From the NCBI RefSeq assembly GCF_037975245.1, contig NC_092574.1, forward strand, positions 27,450,713 to 27,514,712: a DNA stretch of 64,000 nt, read 5' to 3'. The stretch is from Apostichopus japonicus. Lineage: Eukaryota; Echinodermata; Holothuroidea; Aspidochirotida; Stichopodidae. Under the pieces are notes generated by a model. The model saw nothing but the letters and a program-made list of their open reading frames with translations. It had not been told where the DNA came from and searched no databases. A program made the position numbers and the translations under genes. Positions 1-12,675 of the stretch are shown piece after piece; within the stretch, counting starts at the first letter, position 1, and every line of letters starts with the position of its first letter.

Positions 1-340
1 ATCCTGATAGTAGTGTTACTACAACAATTAAAAAATCTTTTTATTCAGTATAAAGTATGAGATTTGTGAAATGTCGCTTCCCATTTTAAAACAAACTTCA
101 TAGGTAGTTACAGTATTTTTCCAGCAAACAAATTTACATTCTCTATCAAGCTTGTCAACAATTATATTGTAGTTATTTTATTAAAGAATGTAGATTTCAC
201 CACTTCAAGTCATATTTAATCTCATTTATGGGGTCTTAATTTCACCTTTTTTATAATATGCGTATACCTCACCTTAGATTTGCTCCTTGTTTCATACTTC
301 TACTTCTTATTAATGATTTTCTTTTGTGTAATGAAAAAAT

Positions 341-440
341 CCGGTTCCGGCCGGATAAAATCCGGCCGGATTTCATGTATACTATCCGGCAAAATCCGGT
401 TCCGGCCGGATCCAAAAATTTGGATCCGGTGCATCCCTAC
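341..440. mobile_element. hAT-like transposon terminus (partial)
   Basis: The segment ends with GGATCCGGTGCATCCCTA, whose reverse complement TAGGGATGCACCGGATCC has the form of a hAT terminal inverted repeat. Inside are several CCGGTTCCGGCCGGA copies and a perfect palindrome at 358-373, which resemble hAT subterminal repeats. No partner terminus or 8-bp target duplication is visible upstream. The other end is either left of the window or lost. No transposase is present. Confidence 0.45.
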
Positions 441-453
441 ACTGTGCACATGC

Positions 454-956
454 GTATGGCAAGCCATGTGGGACAAACACTGCATAATATATCCGCGTAT
501 TAATTCGAATATATATATATACGCGTATTAATTCGAATATATAAGCGTATATATTATTAGCCAATCATATGGCTTAAATATATCCGCGTATTAATTCGAA
601 TATATACACGTATTAATTCGAATATATACACGTATTAATTCGAATATATACACGTATTGATTCGAATATATACACGTATTAATTCGAATATATACACGTA
701 TTAAATAAAATAAATATGGGGATTAAATCCAATATATGCACGGATTAATTAGAGTTACACGAAAAAAAAACCCATTTCCGCTCTTGCTGTGTACATATGC
801 CAACGATAAATGTTTTGGCGGGCTCGCGAGATCGCTTCAAAAAGCGAAACTTTACACATGTAGGCTATAACACATATATTCGAATTAATACGCGTATATA
901 TTCGAATTAATACGCGGATATATTATGCAGTGTTTGTCCCACATGGCTTGCCATAC
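454..956. mobile_element. ~0.5-kb inverted-repeat element (MITE-like)
   Basis: The two ends are near-perfect inverted copies. The arms run from 454 to about 545 and from 956 back to about 866, both starting GTATGGCAAGCCATGTGGGA. They differ mainly by a 6-bp AT insertion in the left arm. The middle holds about six copies of a 20-bp unit (ATATACACGTATTAATTCGA) and about 150 bp of unique sequence. No coding capacity and no clear target duplication are seen. This fits a non-autonomous DNA transposon or foldback element, but the superfamily is not assigned. Confidence 0.65.
585..705. repeat. 20-bp tandem repeat inside the inverted-repeat element
   Basis: About six copies of a 20-bp unit containing the palindromic core TTCGAA, in the form ATTAATTCGAATATATACACGT. 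The same motif, with ACGCG instead of ACACG, forms part of the terminal arms. The array therefore probably grew from the terminal repeat. Confidence 0.7.
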
Positions 957-1948
957 ACGCGGAGGCTGTACATTTTACTGCAGATGCAGTTGAGTATCAT
1001 ATATATACTATGAAGAGTCCATTATTGTGTTACGTCACCTTATAACAACAACAATAATATAAACAATATCCACACCAACAACAGTACTGCTGCAATCGTT
1101 GACAATGAAAACAAGGACATTTTTCACCAATGAACTCAATGAAATGACCTCACTAGAATATGCCTTGAAACTTATAGTGCATATAGGCCCTATCATTACA
1201 GACGAAAGAGTCAGAGAGACTTACAGTATGTTATTTTTAATTTTCTTCATATATTCCTGCAGGGTCCCTTGTTTGGGCTTAATCTTCTGGTCATTTGTAT
1301 CCCGTGCAGAAACAAGACACACTTGAAATAGAAAAGCTTTAAATAGACTGGCAAACTGAGAAACCCATGCGCCTGTAGCGGGCCCAGGGCTTTGTCGGAG
1401 CAGGGAGCTGACACAAATGTCAAATTATTTTTCACACAAACTTGATTCGCAGGCGTTCTTAATTCGTTATCGACAAGAGCCCTTGGGCGTTGGTAATGGT
1501 ATGAGCAGTTATAATACTTAAACTGTTACGTCAATTTGTAAGTAGAGGATTTCCCACAGCACCCCAACATGTGTTCCTATATAAACAGCCATACAGGTGC
1601 ATTCAATTGTGTGCTTACAATCTACATGATGTTGGTAGAGAGCCCAGGTGCACTAGCTGCTAGTTGCTCGTGGTGACAAAATTAGAACAGCCTACAGGGA
1701 GACTAGAAGCCAAGAAGGGGTCTAAAACTACCAACTACAGGATTCGTATGCACCTGATACTTGTTCCAGTTTTAGAAGTAGGAATATGAAAGGACACTGC
1801 TGAATCAAAGGAATCTTTGCTTTCTATAAATATTGTTATAGAGATGTATTATCATTATGCATCCATATGAGCGGCGATTCATATGTAAATGATGATGATA
1901 CTTGTAATACTAATGATGATGATACTAATAATTTATGTATGTATATGA

Positions 1949-1986
<38 letters not shown>

Positions 1987-2184
1987 GATTTAATAACACT
2001 ACCTTTTGTTAATTGAAGGCTCAGTTTCACTCAACGAAGTGGGGAGGTGGGGGGGGGGGGTCTGTTGTATGTCTTTTCGCAAACATGCAGCATGCCTCAC
2101 ATGTGTCTGTTCGGTATTAAGATCCCTAAGGCCTATATCAACATTATCCAGCTGAGATTTAACGAAATCAAGCGAGTGTATAAC

Positions 2185-2215
2185 CATGGAGGTAAAAACA
2201 GTTTTTACCTCCATG
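2185..2215. repeat. Perfect CATGGAGGTA hairpin, 15-bp arms
   Basis: The 31-nt palindrome has two 15-nt arms, CATGGAGGTAAAAAC and its exact complement, around a single central A. Related copies lie at 3215-3245 and 56554-56572. The hairpin could form in DNA as a cruciform or in RNA. Confidence 0.8.
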
Positions 2216-3214
2216 ATATACCAAAACCTCAGCATAAGGATAGGATCGTCTGTGCATGAAGTGATTTTCACTATTTGGGTTAAACAAAAAAAAACTAAGC
2301 ACCGGTTCAACTTATAAGTCCAAAAGAAAGTTTAGAGGCCTGTAGGTTTATTGTGATTCAATACACGATATTGACAGATGTAGAGAGATTTGGTTTGCAC
2401 ATAAAGGAGTCGCTACATGGTTCAGTTTTATCCAGGACGATACCAATATGACATTAGTTTTACACCGTTTTCGTTGCTTGTTCATTTGTATTTCGTGCTG
2501 GATGATCTGTGTATTTTTATATAATGTAATTAAGAATAAATTTGCAATGCACTAATAATAAGATCATGTGACCATGTACACACAGTATCAATCCAGTAAC
2601 GTATATTGTATGCGTTTTACTAATGCATTCCAAAGTTCTTATCAAGCCTATGCATCTATACTATCGTAGTAAGGTGACTCGGTAAATCACAGCAGACAAT
2701 ATATATTAAAAAACGAATATTACCAAATATAATGTTAAGGCCTTTCATTATGTAGGTGCTGATTACGTAATACTTAAATGTCTCCACTATTACCAGCAAT
2801 ATACCTAAGTCTAACATCACAGCAGCAGACGATTTGCTACCTACCAACCTATTTACCACACCTACCATATTATAATAGTCGAAAAACCATGTATGATATA
2901 TACGTACAGAACATATACAATGCCAAAGCGAGTTCTCTACACGAAACCATATCTCAATGCTAGATTCATTTTAATCTTATCATTTTCTTTTTCATTTAGT
3001 TATAACAGCAAAATGAGTCATCATCTTCCAGTCTAGAGGAGCGAAAATGGACAATTTAATATGAAAAGGTGAATATATGTGAACGCCCAACTCGACGCTA
3101 GTCATTCAGTCCACAATAAACCAGCGTTATCTAACAATATTTACAAAGTAAACTTGATGTCATGATCTATATTTAGATCGTTGGCTACACGAGGTCATTG
3201 TATGCGTGTATTGT

Positions 3215-3245
3215 CATGGAGGTAAACAGATGTTTTACTTCCATG
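3215..3245. repeat. Imperfect CATGGAGGTA hairpin
   Basis: A second 31-nt copy of the hairpin type begins CATGGAGGTAAACA and ends TGTTTTACTTCCATG. Its arms have a few mismatches. It has the same length as the copy at 2185-2215, which points to a shared origin. Confidence 0.65.
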
Positions 3246-4192
3246 CATTGTGTACGATGAGGACAAATATAATGGCTCATATTAATTAGGAATACTACGA
3301 TTTTTGTTTACCTTTCTCTTTTCTTCATTGACGGTTGCGATATAAATGTAGGAAGTATGACGCATTAATGAGGGGAAGAAAACACACCAACCACTTACAG
3401 TAGTTCCGAGTCCTGCTTGGCGTGCCTACGAGCAGTCATACACTATACGCTGCTACAGTACTGTTAAGTTACTATACGTGTTACTGTATGGGTCATGTTT
3501 ACCAACGATAGGGAATCCCCTTTAAACTGCCTAATGAATGAAATACTTCCCCTTTCATTCCTATAACATGCAACGCCGGTGTTCGTTTGCTCCCTACTCA
3601 TAGCAGCAAATTTACCAAACAGACGGTTCTTTTAAACTATGAGTATATGTGATCCATTAAGAAGCCCTCAAAAATTCCTGAAAGTTGTACAATAAACTCG
3701 AACGAACAAATGATCAGTTATGAAACACGATGTAGGCTGTTGATTACTTCATCACATAAAACATGTATAAGACGAGGATAATAATAATATACGTTTAGTA
3801 CAATGTCTACGTAACAACAATGATAAAGTTACCTAACAAGGATAGGTCACGAGGTCGATTCAATGAGACTGGTAGACTTTCTCTAGTATTTGTAAGTTTG
3901 ACATTCTCAGTTCTGTCCCGATGAATAACTGACCTGTCTTATTTGTCTTATTCATCACCACACAGAGAATAAATAGAAAAAAAACGTTCTTTCAACCGGA
4001 ACCCGATTCAAATGTATCGTTCTCTTCAACGTTTATGCCCCCCCCACCCCTAAAAAGAACACCGTAATCACCACTTCATATAAGTTGTCAACTAATGGTC
4101 CTCATGTGAAAAGTTATATAATAATAATTTCACATTCTCCGAAATTTTCTGAGAAATTTTAGACTCCTCAATGGTCAATAATTGCAGCTTAG

Positions 4193-4452
4193 ACGTTAGA
4201 ACCACCTACAACGTTAGAACCACCTACAACGTTAGAACCACCTACAACGTTAGAACCACCTACAACGTTAGAACCACCTACAACGTTAGAACCACCTACA
4301 ACGTTAGAACTACCTACAACGTTAGAACTACCTACAACGTTATAGAACCACCTACGACGTTAGAACTACCGTTGGAACCACTTGCAACGTTAGAACTACA
4401 TTCAACGTTAGAACTATACCTACAACGTTAGAAGCAACTACAACGTTAGAAC
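4193..4452. repeat. 18-bp tandem array
   Basis: About 14 copies of ACGTTAGAACCACCTACA, decaying towards the right edge. The period is divisible by three, so a spurious repetitive frame stays open across it. The low-complexity peptide and lack of gene context argue against coding. Confidence 0.85.
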
Positions 4453-6261
4453 ACTCTAAAGATCGGTGGTATAATTGTATAGGGAACCCTTGCATCAACT
4501 AATTGCTCATAATAAACCAACTATCACGTGTTACATAATTATCGTTAAAAGGCGCTGTTCTGTAGGAGCCATGACCCATAAAATACGATATAGAGACAAA
4601 TGTCTGCTCATAACCGTACTATCAAGGATCAAATGTATGGTTTGAACAATGCTTCCATTTTCCTTGCGATACCGTAATCACAGGCAGTATTCATTCCCAC
4701 AAATCAAACTAGTTTGTCCATTCGTTCTTCGATTAGTGTTATATATACACCATCCTGCAATAGTGAATGTTTGATACTTGCATCATATAGGCTACGTGAC
4801 ATATGATGCCAGGCCATAAAGAGAAGTATTGTGCACAACGATTACTGTTTTTGTGTTCTATATGAAAACACCATGTGAGTTTAAGGTCGAAGCAGGTAAC
4901 CGCTTCTTAATTACTGTAGGCTGACTAGTGAGTCTTCGAATTATATAGGGACCAGCAACCCCCTCCCCTAGAAATGCGTTCTGTTATCGGTAGACACACG
5001 TTTACTTCCTTTACTATTGTCTGACGGTGTGGGCGGGAAGTGTTTGTGATATGATAGTACGAGATAATTGAACTTGTTTAAGCTGCTGAGATTTCCGACA
5101 CTATTACATAGAAGTAAAGTCTAAATACATAAACTTTACCAGTAGATTTCTCAAACGAAATATTTATATTCATTGAATTGACAAAACGGATGAAGCATTA
5201 AGATCATAGATAACTTGTATGATAAGAATGAATAGCTAGAGGTTTGCTGAGAATCGGTTACCTTGGTTACGAATACTGATTCAGCGCGAACTATATACTG
5301 ATGTGTTTGGGTGATAAACTTTGCCTGACACTTAACGCAGACTTGACTTTTTTCCTGTCTGAGTGAGTGAAGGTTTAAGACCTCATGTACTTAACCAAGT
5401 TAACAGACCGAACATAACAAAAGATATATCAGCTCTAGAAGCTCTAAACATAGAGCTTAAGGATTATCTATTATTCTATTTCTTTCTCTATACCACAGTT
5501 ACATTGTTATGCATAAACCAATTGACCTGTCATTTGTGAATTGATCGGTCAGTGGCCAAATACTTCTGGCCAAAAGAAGGAACTTTCTACTTACAACTAC
5601 ATCAAACGTGAATATCATGTAATATTATTCAATTTGCTCGAAAGCCCAGCTATGCATTGAATTAATATAAATATGTTGGGAGACCTAGCTCAGTTTAAGC
5701 GGTCCTCGCCTGACCATCAACTAACAACACACAAGCGATTGTCGTACCATGAATAAAGTAGTACATACAGACCCTAACACGACAGCAGTTAAGCTCCGCA
5801 GTATAATATACTATTGTGCATGAAAAGAAACACAATTGAATCGTTCACAAAAGATGCTATCCCTTTACTGTTTGGTTTATACTGTACATATGTACATAGC
5901 AGTACACAGGTGCATTCACTCCCTGTGTATGGTACAAAGGGTAAGTAGCTGTAGGCCAAAGACGGAAATCGTGAAACCAATCTCACAACGCTCTTGGCAA
6001 TAAGTTGTACTTATTTCTATAAATCTACTCATTAAGATATTATGTAAAACTGAAATGAACTTAGATAAACTGTTGATTACTTATACTTTAAACTTAAATT
6101 AACAGCAGTCGTCACAAAGTATGTACCTTCATATTTCACAAACTGCGATATAAAAGGAAAACATAATTATCTCAACTATACACCATAAGCCATGAGCAAA
6201 AAGAACCAAATACAAATTTATGAATGTTTGAAAATATAAAGATTGCAAAACATATTTCCCA
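4453..6261. other. No gene or repeat recognised
   Basis: AT-rich single-copy-looking DNA. The open frames present are short, without family signatures or convincing splice context. I see nothing that can be supported. Confidence 0.5.
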
Positions 6262-6476
6262 ACGCCGGTGCCTTTCAGTCATAAGGTCCCCGGTTCGAGT
6301 CACTCCCAGATTAATGTAGGCTATGTCGTCCAGTTACAGAGTTGTTGACAATTAACAATTCATAATTATGGACGTTAAATATGAATGTAAGAGACTGACT
6401 TCGGTCAGCTTGAGGCTTTGATAAGCCTATGAGGCTTCTTCGCGAGTTCCTGCTTGCAGGAGGATCTAATATACAT
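6262..6476 (+). mobile_element. SINE-like fragment with tRNA B-box and structured tail
   Basis: A pol III B-box-like string GGTTCGAGTCA lies at 6292-6302, next to an anticodon-arm-like CCTTTCAGTCATAAGG. About 100 bp downstream is a run of small perfect hairpins: CTGACTTCGGTCAG, then GAGGCTTTGATAAGCCT, then TCCTGCTTGCAGGA. A tRNA-derived head followed by a structured 3' domain is the usual layout of tRNA-SINEs. No box A is seen, so this copy would be 5'-truncated. The family is not identified. Confidence 0.4.
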
Positions 6477-7191
6477 ACAACGTTGCCTTAAATTTGTAAA
6501 TTGAACTGTAAGTGAAGCATCTTTGAACACTCATTACTGTATTGATGTTCTCTCTTGAAACTCTTCTCTCTTTATGAAAAGACGTAATTGACTATTCTGT
6601 CTTGAAAAAAAGTTAATAACATACTCACGATATTCTGTGAATATTCCGATTATTATTTCCACGCAGGGCGCTCTAATTGACGGCTCTCTCCTCGCGGTGT
6701 TGTATTCTATAGTGAGTTAGACTCAATCGAACCAAACGTATTGTCTTCATTCCATAGAACCCTAGTTCAATTTCTATGCATAGAATATACACAGTCAACG
6801 CCTGCGCGTTATTCATTGAACAAACAGACAACGGTCACAAAATGCAAAATGCACGTCTCTATTTGAAGCTTGGCGCTATAGCGCTTTGTAGTACGAATTC
6901 GCTTCCACCGAATGGTGTAACTAGTGGCAAGGGAAGGAAAATGAAAATTATATTTAAACTATCTTTATCCACCGTCCAATACACCTGCAACCGACCCTGG
7001 CCACTACATTCAGTACTGCTTCAAACTGCCAGTACCCCTGCACCCGATCCGGTCCACTACACCCAGTACTGCTACATACTGTGTGACATATTACTTGGTT
7101 CCAAGCCAAGGTTTAAATGGTGCTAGTTTCTGCCGCAATTTGAAATAACCCATGTACAGATCAAGGTTCATCGGGTGGATAAGCTTTAGGG
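6477..7191. other. No gene recognised
   Basis: The frame at 6776-7126 is open for 116 codons but its peptide resembles no family I know. Within it, CAGTACTGCT and CACTACA motifs recur at about 7005-7075, suggesting a small degenerate duplication. I do not call a gene here. Confidence 0.4.
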
Positions 7192-7513
7192 CAGGGGTTC
7201 CATAACTGGGAAGCATGAACCCCCAGGGGTGCGTGAGTCCATCCCATGGGGTTCGTGAGACGTTTCTGAAAGTCAAAACTGGAGTACTTTTTGTTTAACT
7301 AAAATCTGATATATCATATAATTTAGTGATCTACAAAAGTCGTACCTATGGACAGACCCCTTTTTTCCATTACAGTATTACACTATGAACTTGACCTTTT
7401 ACGAAGCATTGTTATGCGTATTATAGTATAATAATGACGAAAAGTTGGGGGTTCGTGGACAACTCTGACATGCACAGGGGCCTTCGTGGGGGGATAAGTT
7501 TAGGGAAACCCTG
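7192..7513. mobile_element. Non-autonomous hAT element (MITE, ~322 bp)
   Basis: The left end begins CAGGGGTTCCATAACT and the right end is the inverted TTAGGGAAACCCTG, the CAGGGGTTCCCAAACT type of terminal repeat known from Charlie-like hAT elements. The flanking 8-mers are CTTTAGGG (7184-7191) and CTTTATGA (7514-7521), matching at 6 of 8 positions and consistent with an aged target duplication. Subterminal GGGGTTCGTG motifs recur inside. There is no transposase frame, so mobility would have needed a helper element. Confidence 0.75.
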
Positions 7514-9073
7514 CTTTATGAGCTTTTCCTATTGGAATAAAAATATAAAAAAAGCTAACACCTGTGAATTGCTTCGGAGCATCGTGTTCAATTTATTCGA
7601 ATCTACAGATTAGATGGCCCCCCACAACCTCAATGCTTATGATATTTGCTATCAAACTAATTAAATTAACGAAATTTAAATGATTGGGCTATTTCAGTTT
7701 GGACAAATCTTCGACCAATACCATTTCCCGTGGGGGGGGGGCTTTATTTATTTATGAATAAGTTGTATACAATGTAATACACAGGGGAACTTGAATGGTA
7801 CGTACATCTAGAGCAATAGAAAGTGGTATATGGATGGTGTTGATGTTTCTTTAGTTCCATTCACCCCTGGAAGGAGAAAGGAACTCCTTTACCCACCCAT
7901 CAAACTCCATCCAACTGCATTCAACACCACCAAGTACGATTGGAGCATCAGTGATGAAGCCATACCATTATGCAAATCGGGATTGATAATGATTGGAAAT
8001 GTATAACGGAATAATTTAAATGTTTTATAAACCGAACTAGAATCACCCTTACAAATGCTGACTCAATTTTTCAGCCATAGCATGTGGTTACTTTGTTCTA
8101 CTGAGATTATAACGGGTCTATGATTAGAAGTTGTATACCTCAAATCAGTGTATTAATTAAACTTTTATCAAAATAATAAATTTAAGAAAACTGCATTTTT
8201 GTAATTAAAGACCAAAATATTAAGATCTGGCTTTCTTGTCATTTGTTGTTTGAAGTGGTCGCACTCACGATCATTGATAAAGCCAAGGTAGTGAAAACGA
8301 CTAATGCAAAGAACCACAAACCACAACTTAGATTTACCTCTTAATTAAAGTAATCCCATGGTGTTAAAACTACTGCTTCAACAAAATCAAATTGAGACAA
8401 CTCGAGTGGGTAATTCCAATATAGAGAACATAACCTTTTTATGGTTTTTGAGTCCTTGACCAGTTTTTGGAATTGAACGTACTTTTTATTTGGGAGTAAC
8501 AGCTAACGTTTTATTCAATTAAAGGGAATGAAGTATACCTTAATCATCGATTTCAACAAAAGAGATTTCAGCTATCTGCCGATTGGCCTACAACACTGTC
8601 TGTCAGACTCTGCGCACGAAAATTAGGACTGGTGAGATTAAGGCAGGCGACGAGGGAGTCTGGAAAATTATGCGTGAGAAATGCGAATTCTCGTCTCCAT
8701 AACGCCTTCCTAAGGAAGCCCTCTATTATGGAGGCCTACATTATCAAGGTCTATTTAACGAAGGTCTAATTTGTGGAAGACACAGACGGCACACGCTCAT
8801 ATGAATGTCGTTGGTGGGAAAATTTTAGTGGGGCCATTCAACCCCTCCTCTTCTAAGTGTAGGGGACCCTGGGTTGCAACAGTGGATCAAGATATATTGG
8901 GTTAAATGAAGGAGCTACTCGGGATACATTTCAAACATTACGTCATGGCAACGCTTACTATAAAATATATTCCAGTCACTATCGGCGCGATATGTATCAC
9001 ATATCTAATGTAATACTATAATTATTCATTGTCAAGCTTTTTTTACAACATTTCGTAGGCACGATTTCGGTGG
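7514..9073. other. No gene recognised; one nested hairpin
   Basis: AT-rich DNA without supported coding. A nested hairpin lies at 8695-8733: outer arms CTCCATAA/TTATGGAG enclose CTTCCTAAGGAAG. Otherwise I see nothing. Confidence 0.5.
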
Positions 9074-9302
9074 CCTGATTCAAATAACGTATACTTGAAT
9101 ACAGTAAAGCCTTTAACTGCACTACGCATGTAACATTATGCCAGATTATGCCTGATTCAGATAACCTATATGAATACAGTGAACCCTTCAACTGCACTAC
9201 GCATGTAACATTATGCCAGATTATGCCTGATTCAAATAACCTATACATGAATACAGTAAACCCTTTAACTGCACTACGCATGTAACATTATGCCAGATTA
9301 TG
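9074..9302. repeat. Three copies of a 75-77-bp tandem repeat
   Basis: Units start at 9074, 9151 and 9226 with CCTGATTCA and end with GCCAGATTATG. They differ by a few substitutions and small indels. The minus-strand frame across them is a by-product of the repetition. Confidence 0.9.
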
Positions 9303-10838
9303 GCGAAACATGACACAATGGAGCAAGCTTACATTAATATGTTTTATTCATGTCTCAAACATTAACCAGCGTAGTTCAAAGTAGTTTCAAATCATATCCT
9401 CCCCAATCCCGAAATTCAGGTTCCAATGCAAAAAAAAAAAAATAGCTTAAAATGCGACACTTTCCGAAAGACATGAGAGCCTGCTGTATTATCGTATCAT
9501 AAAATCATGACTAATATAACGGGTAAAAGGAAAAGAATCGGGACAGTTAGTATTTTCAAATGGAATATAAATAGTTAACAAATACCTTCTTGTTCACAAT
9601 TCTCCATTTAAACTATCCTTCTCCCTTTCCCACCCTACCTCTCTCCAGTCGGACGCATATTTATACGCCCAGAATCAGAAAACAATGTGCAGATAACAAT
9701 ACAATATAGCGATTCTTTATTGACGTATAGCATTACTACTTAGTTGGCAACACACTTATTGTAAGGTGAATCAACAACTCTTTATTTAACCTCAAACAAG
9801 CAAACTTTAACTCTATCAACACCTTTCTTTCTGTTCTTCATCCCTCCCGTCCACCTCTCTCCTCCCCACCTTCTCCCTACCCTCCCCCTGCAATTTCACT
9901 CGTACAAATTAGTTCATGAGCGCGCACGAGCTACCACATAAGCAGGTAGTTGTTGTTACACCGCTAGAGGGGCTGTTGATGACGACGACATACAGAATAT
10001 GCTCACTGCATTCTGCGCGTACCATGGGGTTTTCATTCTCCACTGCTGTTTCACTGTTATGATTTAGCTACACCTAGTCAACAGGTTGGTATGTGATATA
10101 TTACTCATAGTATTGACGGTTTGTCGATTATTGTCACTTTTTCATGATTCAAAGATGGATGAGGCTGAAAGATTGTCAAATGATATATCACATGATTGGT
10201 AGTATCAGGTGTTGAATCTATTACATACCCAAATCGTTGTGGGCTTTGTTAAGCTCAACAACAATACATTATTTTCAGTGGAGAGGTAATAGAACACGAC
10301 CCCTTGTATGTGTGTTGTAATTGACTATGTCAGTCCATTATTACTGCATCGTAAACCCTCTGAACACGTGCACAATATCTAATGGCTCTTCTTCTTTCCC
10401 TCACTGAGAAATGAATCAAGTGTACCACGAGTGATCATTTAAGGTGTTATGTAAAGGAATGTTACACTAGTGATTTGACGACATGAGTACCTATAGTACA
10501 GACGTGTACATGACTATGACGGAATGTGAAATCTCTAGGAAAATACCTTGAGGATACAAAATGATGATATCGACCATATTATTGAAGGGTCGCTGAAGTA
10601 CCTTCTAAAACTAATAAAATAACAGCGACTGTTTACGTTCGTGTTTCACGAAATATCCTCATCTACCAGTACACTGTACTTGAACCCTGAACTTACTGTT
10701 TGGTGTATTGACTTCAGGCTGTGTGTGTGTTAACGTAAATATATTATGTAGGGTTGTCCGTGCATCAGTTGGATATTATGGCCTAGTACACACTGCATAG
10801 AAGTACACACCGTGTACAGCTGGGTATAAAATCGAAAA
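9303..10838. other. No gene recognised; pyrimidine-rich tract
   Basis: Unannotated AT-rich DNA with a C/T-rich stretch at about 9835-9895. No open frame with a family signature was found. Confidence 0.5.
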
Positions 10839-10873
10839 TGCGTTAATAGCACATCCCCGCTTATGAATGAATC

Positions 10874-11040
<167 letters not shown>

Positions 11041-11403
11041 GCAGTGCTCGGACATTTCCTGCTAAGTTGAACACATGACTTTATGTGGCATGTCTGATCC
11101 TATGACATCCTGCTGATACTATATGCTCACTTAAAAGGATTGTCTGGTGGCCCAAAGAAGTTAGCTTAAAAAATAGTAAATAATTTTCCAAACATGTTGT
11201 CAAAGTATGAGAACGCTAATGTTGCGTTTGACAGAGAAACGATTTTTTAATCGTTATGGATAGACATTTCAAAAATGATTTGAACAGTACAATACGTGAC
11301 GTCAGCTCTGCCATAGCAGATTGCGTCATAACCCACCCTCCGCACAGTACCTATACGGTAATCACAACAAAAACAGCGTTTGTATACAGATAAATTTCTT
11401 CCT

Positions 11404-11899
11404 TAATTTCCGGTGAAATTTCTTTAAAATTAGATATGTTTTCAAAAACTCCTTAAGCCGCCATGTACTTGATCGGTGGTTCCGTGGTCTTTGTGTAACA
11501 CAAGGTAAATTTAACAGCAGACTCTGAGTTGTTCAGGCTATACATCGCGCTATCCAGCTCCAACGCGAAAAATGTTCGCATGTAGGCTATACTCAAACGT
11601 TGACAATCGGACAGTTCTGCGAAGCCTAAGCTTCTCAGTGCTACATTCTGCTCTGACAACGATTCGATCAATTTCTTCAATAATTTCCGGTGAAATTTCT
11701 TATAAATTAGATAAGATTTAAAAAACTCCTTAAGCCGCCATATATGTAGTAGATCGGTGGTTTCGTGGTCTTTGTGAAACACAAGATAAGTTTTAACAGC
11801 AGGCTCTTCGTTGTTTACACATCGCGGTATCCAGCTCCAGCGCGAAGAATGTTCGCGTGTATAGCCTACTCTAACGTTTACAATCGGACAGTTCTGCGA
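11404..11899. repeat. Imperfect direct duplication of 219 bp
   Basis: Segments 11404-11622 and 11681-11899 are related along their whole length. Both start TAATTTCCGGTGAAATTTCTT and end ATCGGACAGTTCTGCGA, with about 58 bp between them. A 154-codon minus-strand frame spans both copies (11453-11917). Its peptide shows no family signature and looks like a by-product of the duplication, though a lineage-specific gene cannot be excluded. The unit probably belongs to a dispersed repeat family. Confidence 0.75.
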
Positions 11900-12675
11900 T
11901 GACATCGATTCCGCCAAGTTTCATCTTTCGGTTTAACGAATACTTTACAAGTTTCCTTTTACTGTTAATTTGATCCGTGAATTTTATTTCAGCGATTTCG
12001 AAGAACAGTTAATGAACTGTGGTTTGATTGTGAGTGTACTATGTGTAACGCTATACAAGTACACCAACTGAGCATCGTAGTATATACGTTCGCGAGTATG
12101 TACGTTATATATATGAGGCAATCCAATGTGCTTACACGTGAGTTTATTTGCTGCGGAATTGGGAGTGCTAACTTCAAGTCGCCTGTTTTGCCTATCTGCA
12201 ACCACTACGTCAATCACCATATTGAAGCGTTCGAACAAACGGTACTTTTGGTGAGAAACTGGTGAATTTGAAAACCAGATTTCTACAAGAAGAAAACGTC
12301 GAATGGGGACAATTTTTACATGGTTAGAAAGAGAAAAATAATAACTACAAAGACAATGTATCAAAATCTTCCACCAGACAATTCCTTTAAAATTAATATT
12401 ATATTAATATTATATATTAATATTTATAATATTTTAATATTTCAGTTATATCACCATAGACAACTATGTGAGATCAGGAAGTTCCGTGACAGTTCAATGC
12501 TGTCACTGTTTTACATTTCAAGTATTGGATTCCGTGACAGCGTCCTGGTATGGTTGCGGTTACCTCCGCGGTCACCAGAAGTTGCATGGCAGTGCTTTTC
12601 CCATCACTGTAGAGCACACAATTTTGACGAAAGTCGTTGGTGGGTGGTTTTAAGCGGGGATGTGCTATTAACGCA

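Larger units (their letters stand above)
957..4192. other. No gene recognised; AT run and two hairpins
   Basis: AT-rich sequence with an (AT)n microsatellite at about 1957-1984 and two CATGGAGGTA hairpins at 2185 and 3215 (annotated separately). A short open frame around 1099-1228 runs into a plausible donor (ACA|GTATGT), but its peptide was not recognised. The overlapping frames at 2000-2310 lack any family signature. I see no supported gene. Confidence 0.5.

Noticed and set aside
1099-1326. A possible exon ending at ACA|GTATGT
   Set aside because: The peptide is unrecognised, there is no partner exon and the start is not an ATG.
6706-6718. T7-promoter-like TTCTATAGTGAGT
   Set aside because: Only about 11 bases match the reverse complement of the T7 promoter, and there is no cloning-vector context. 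Judged to be chance.
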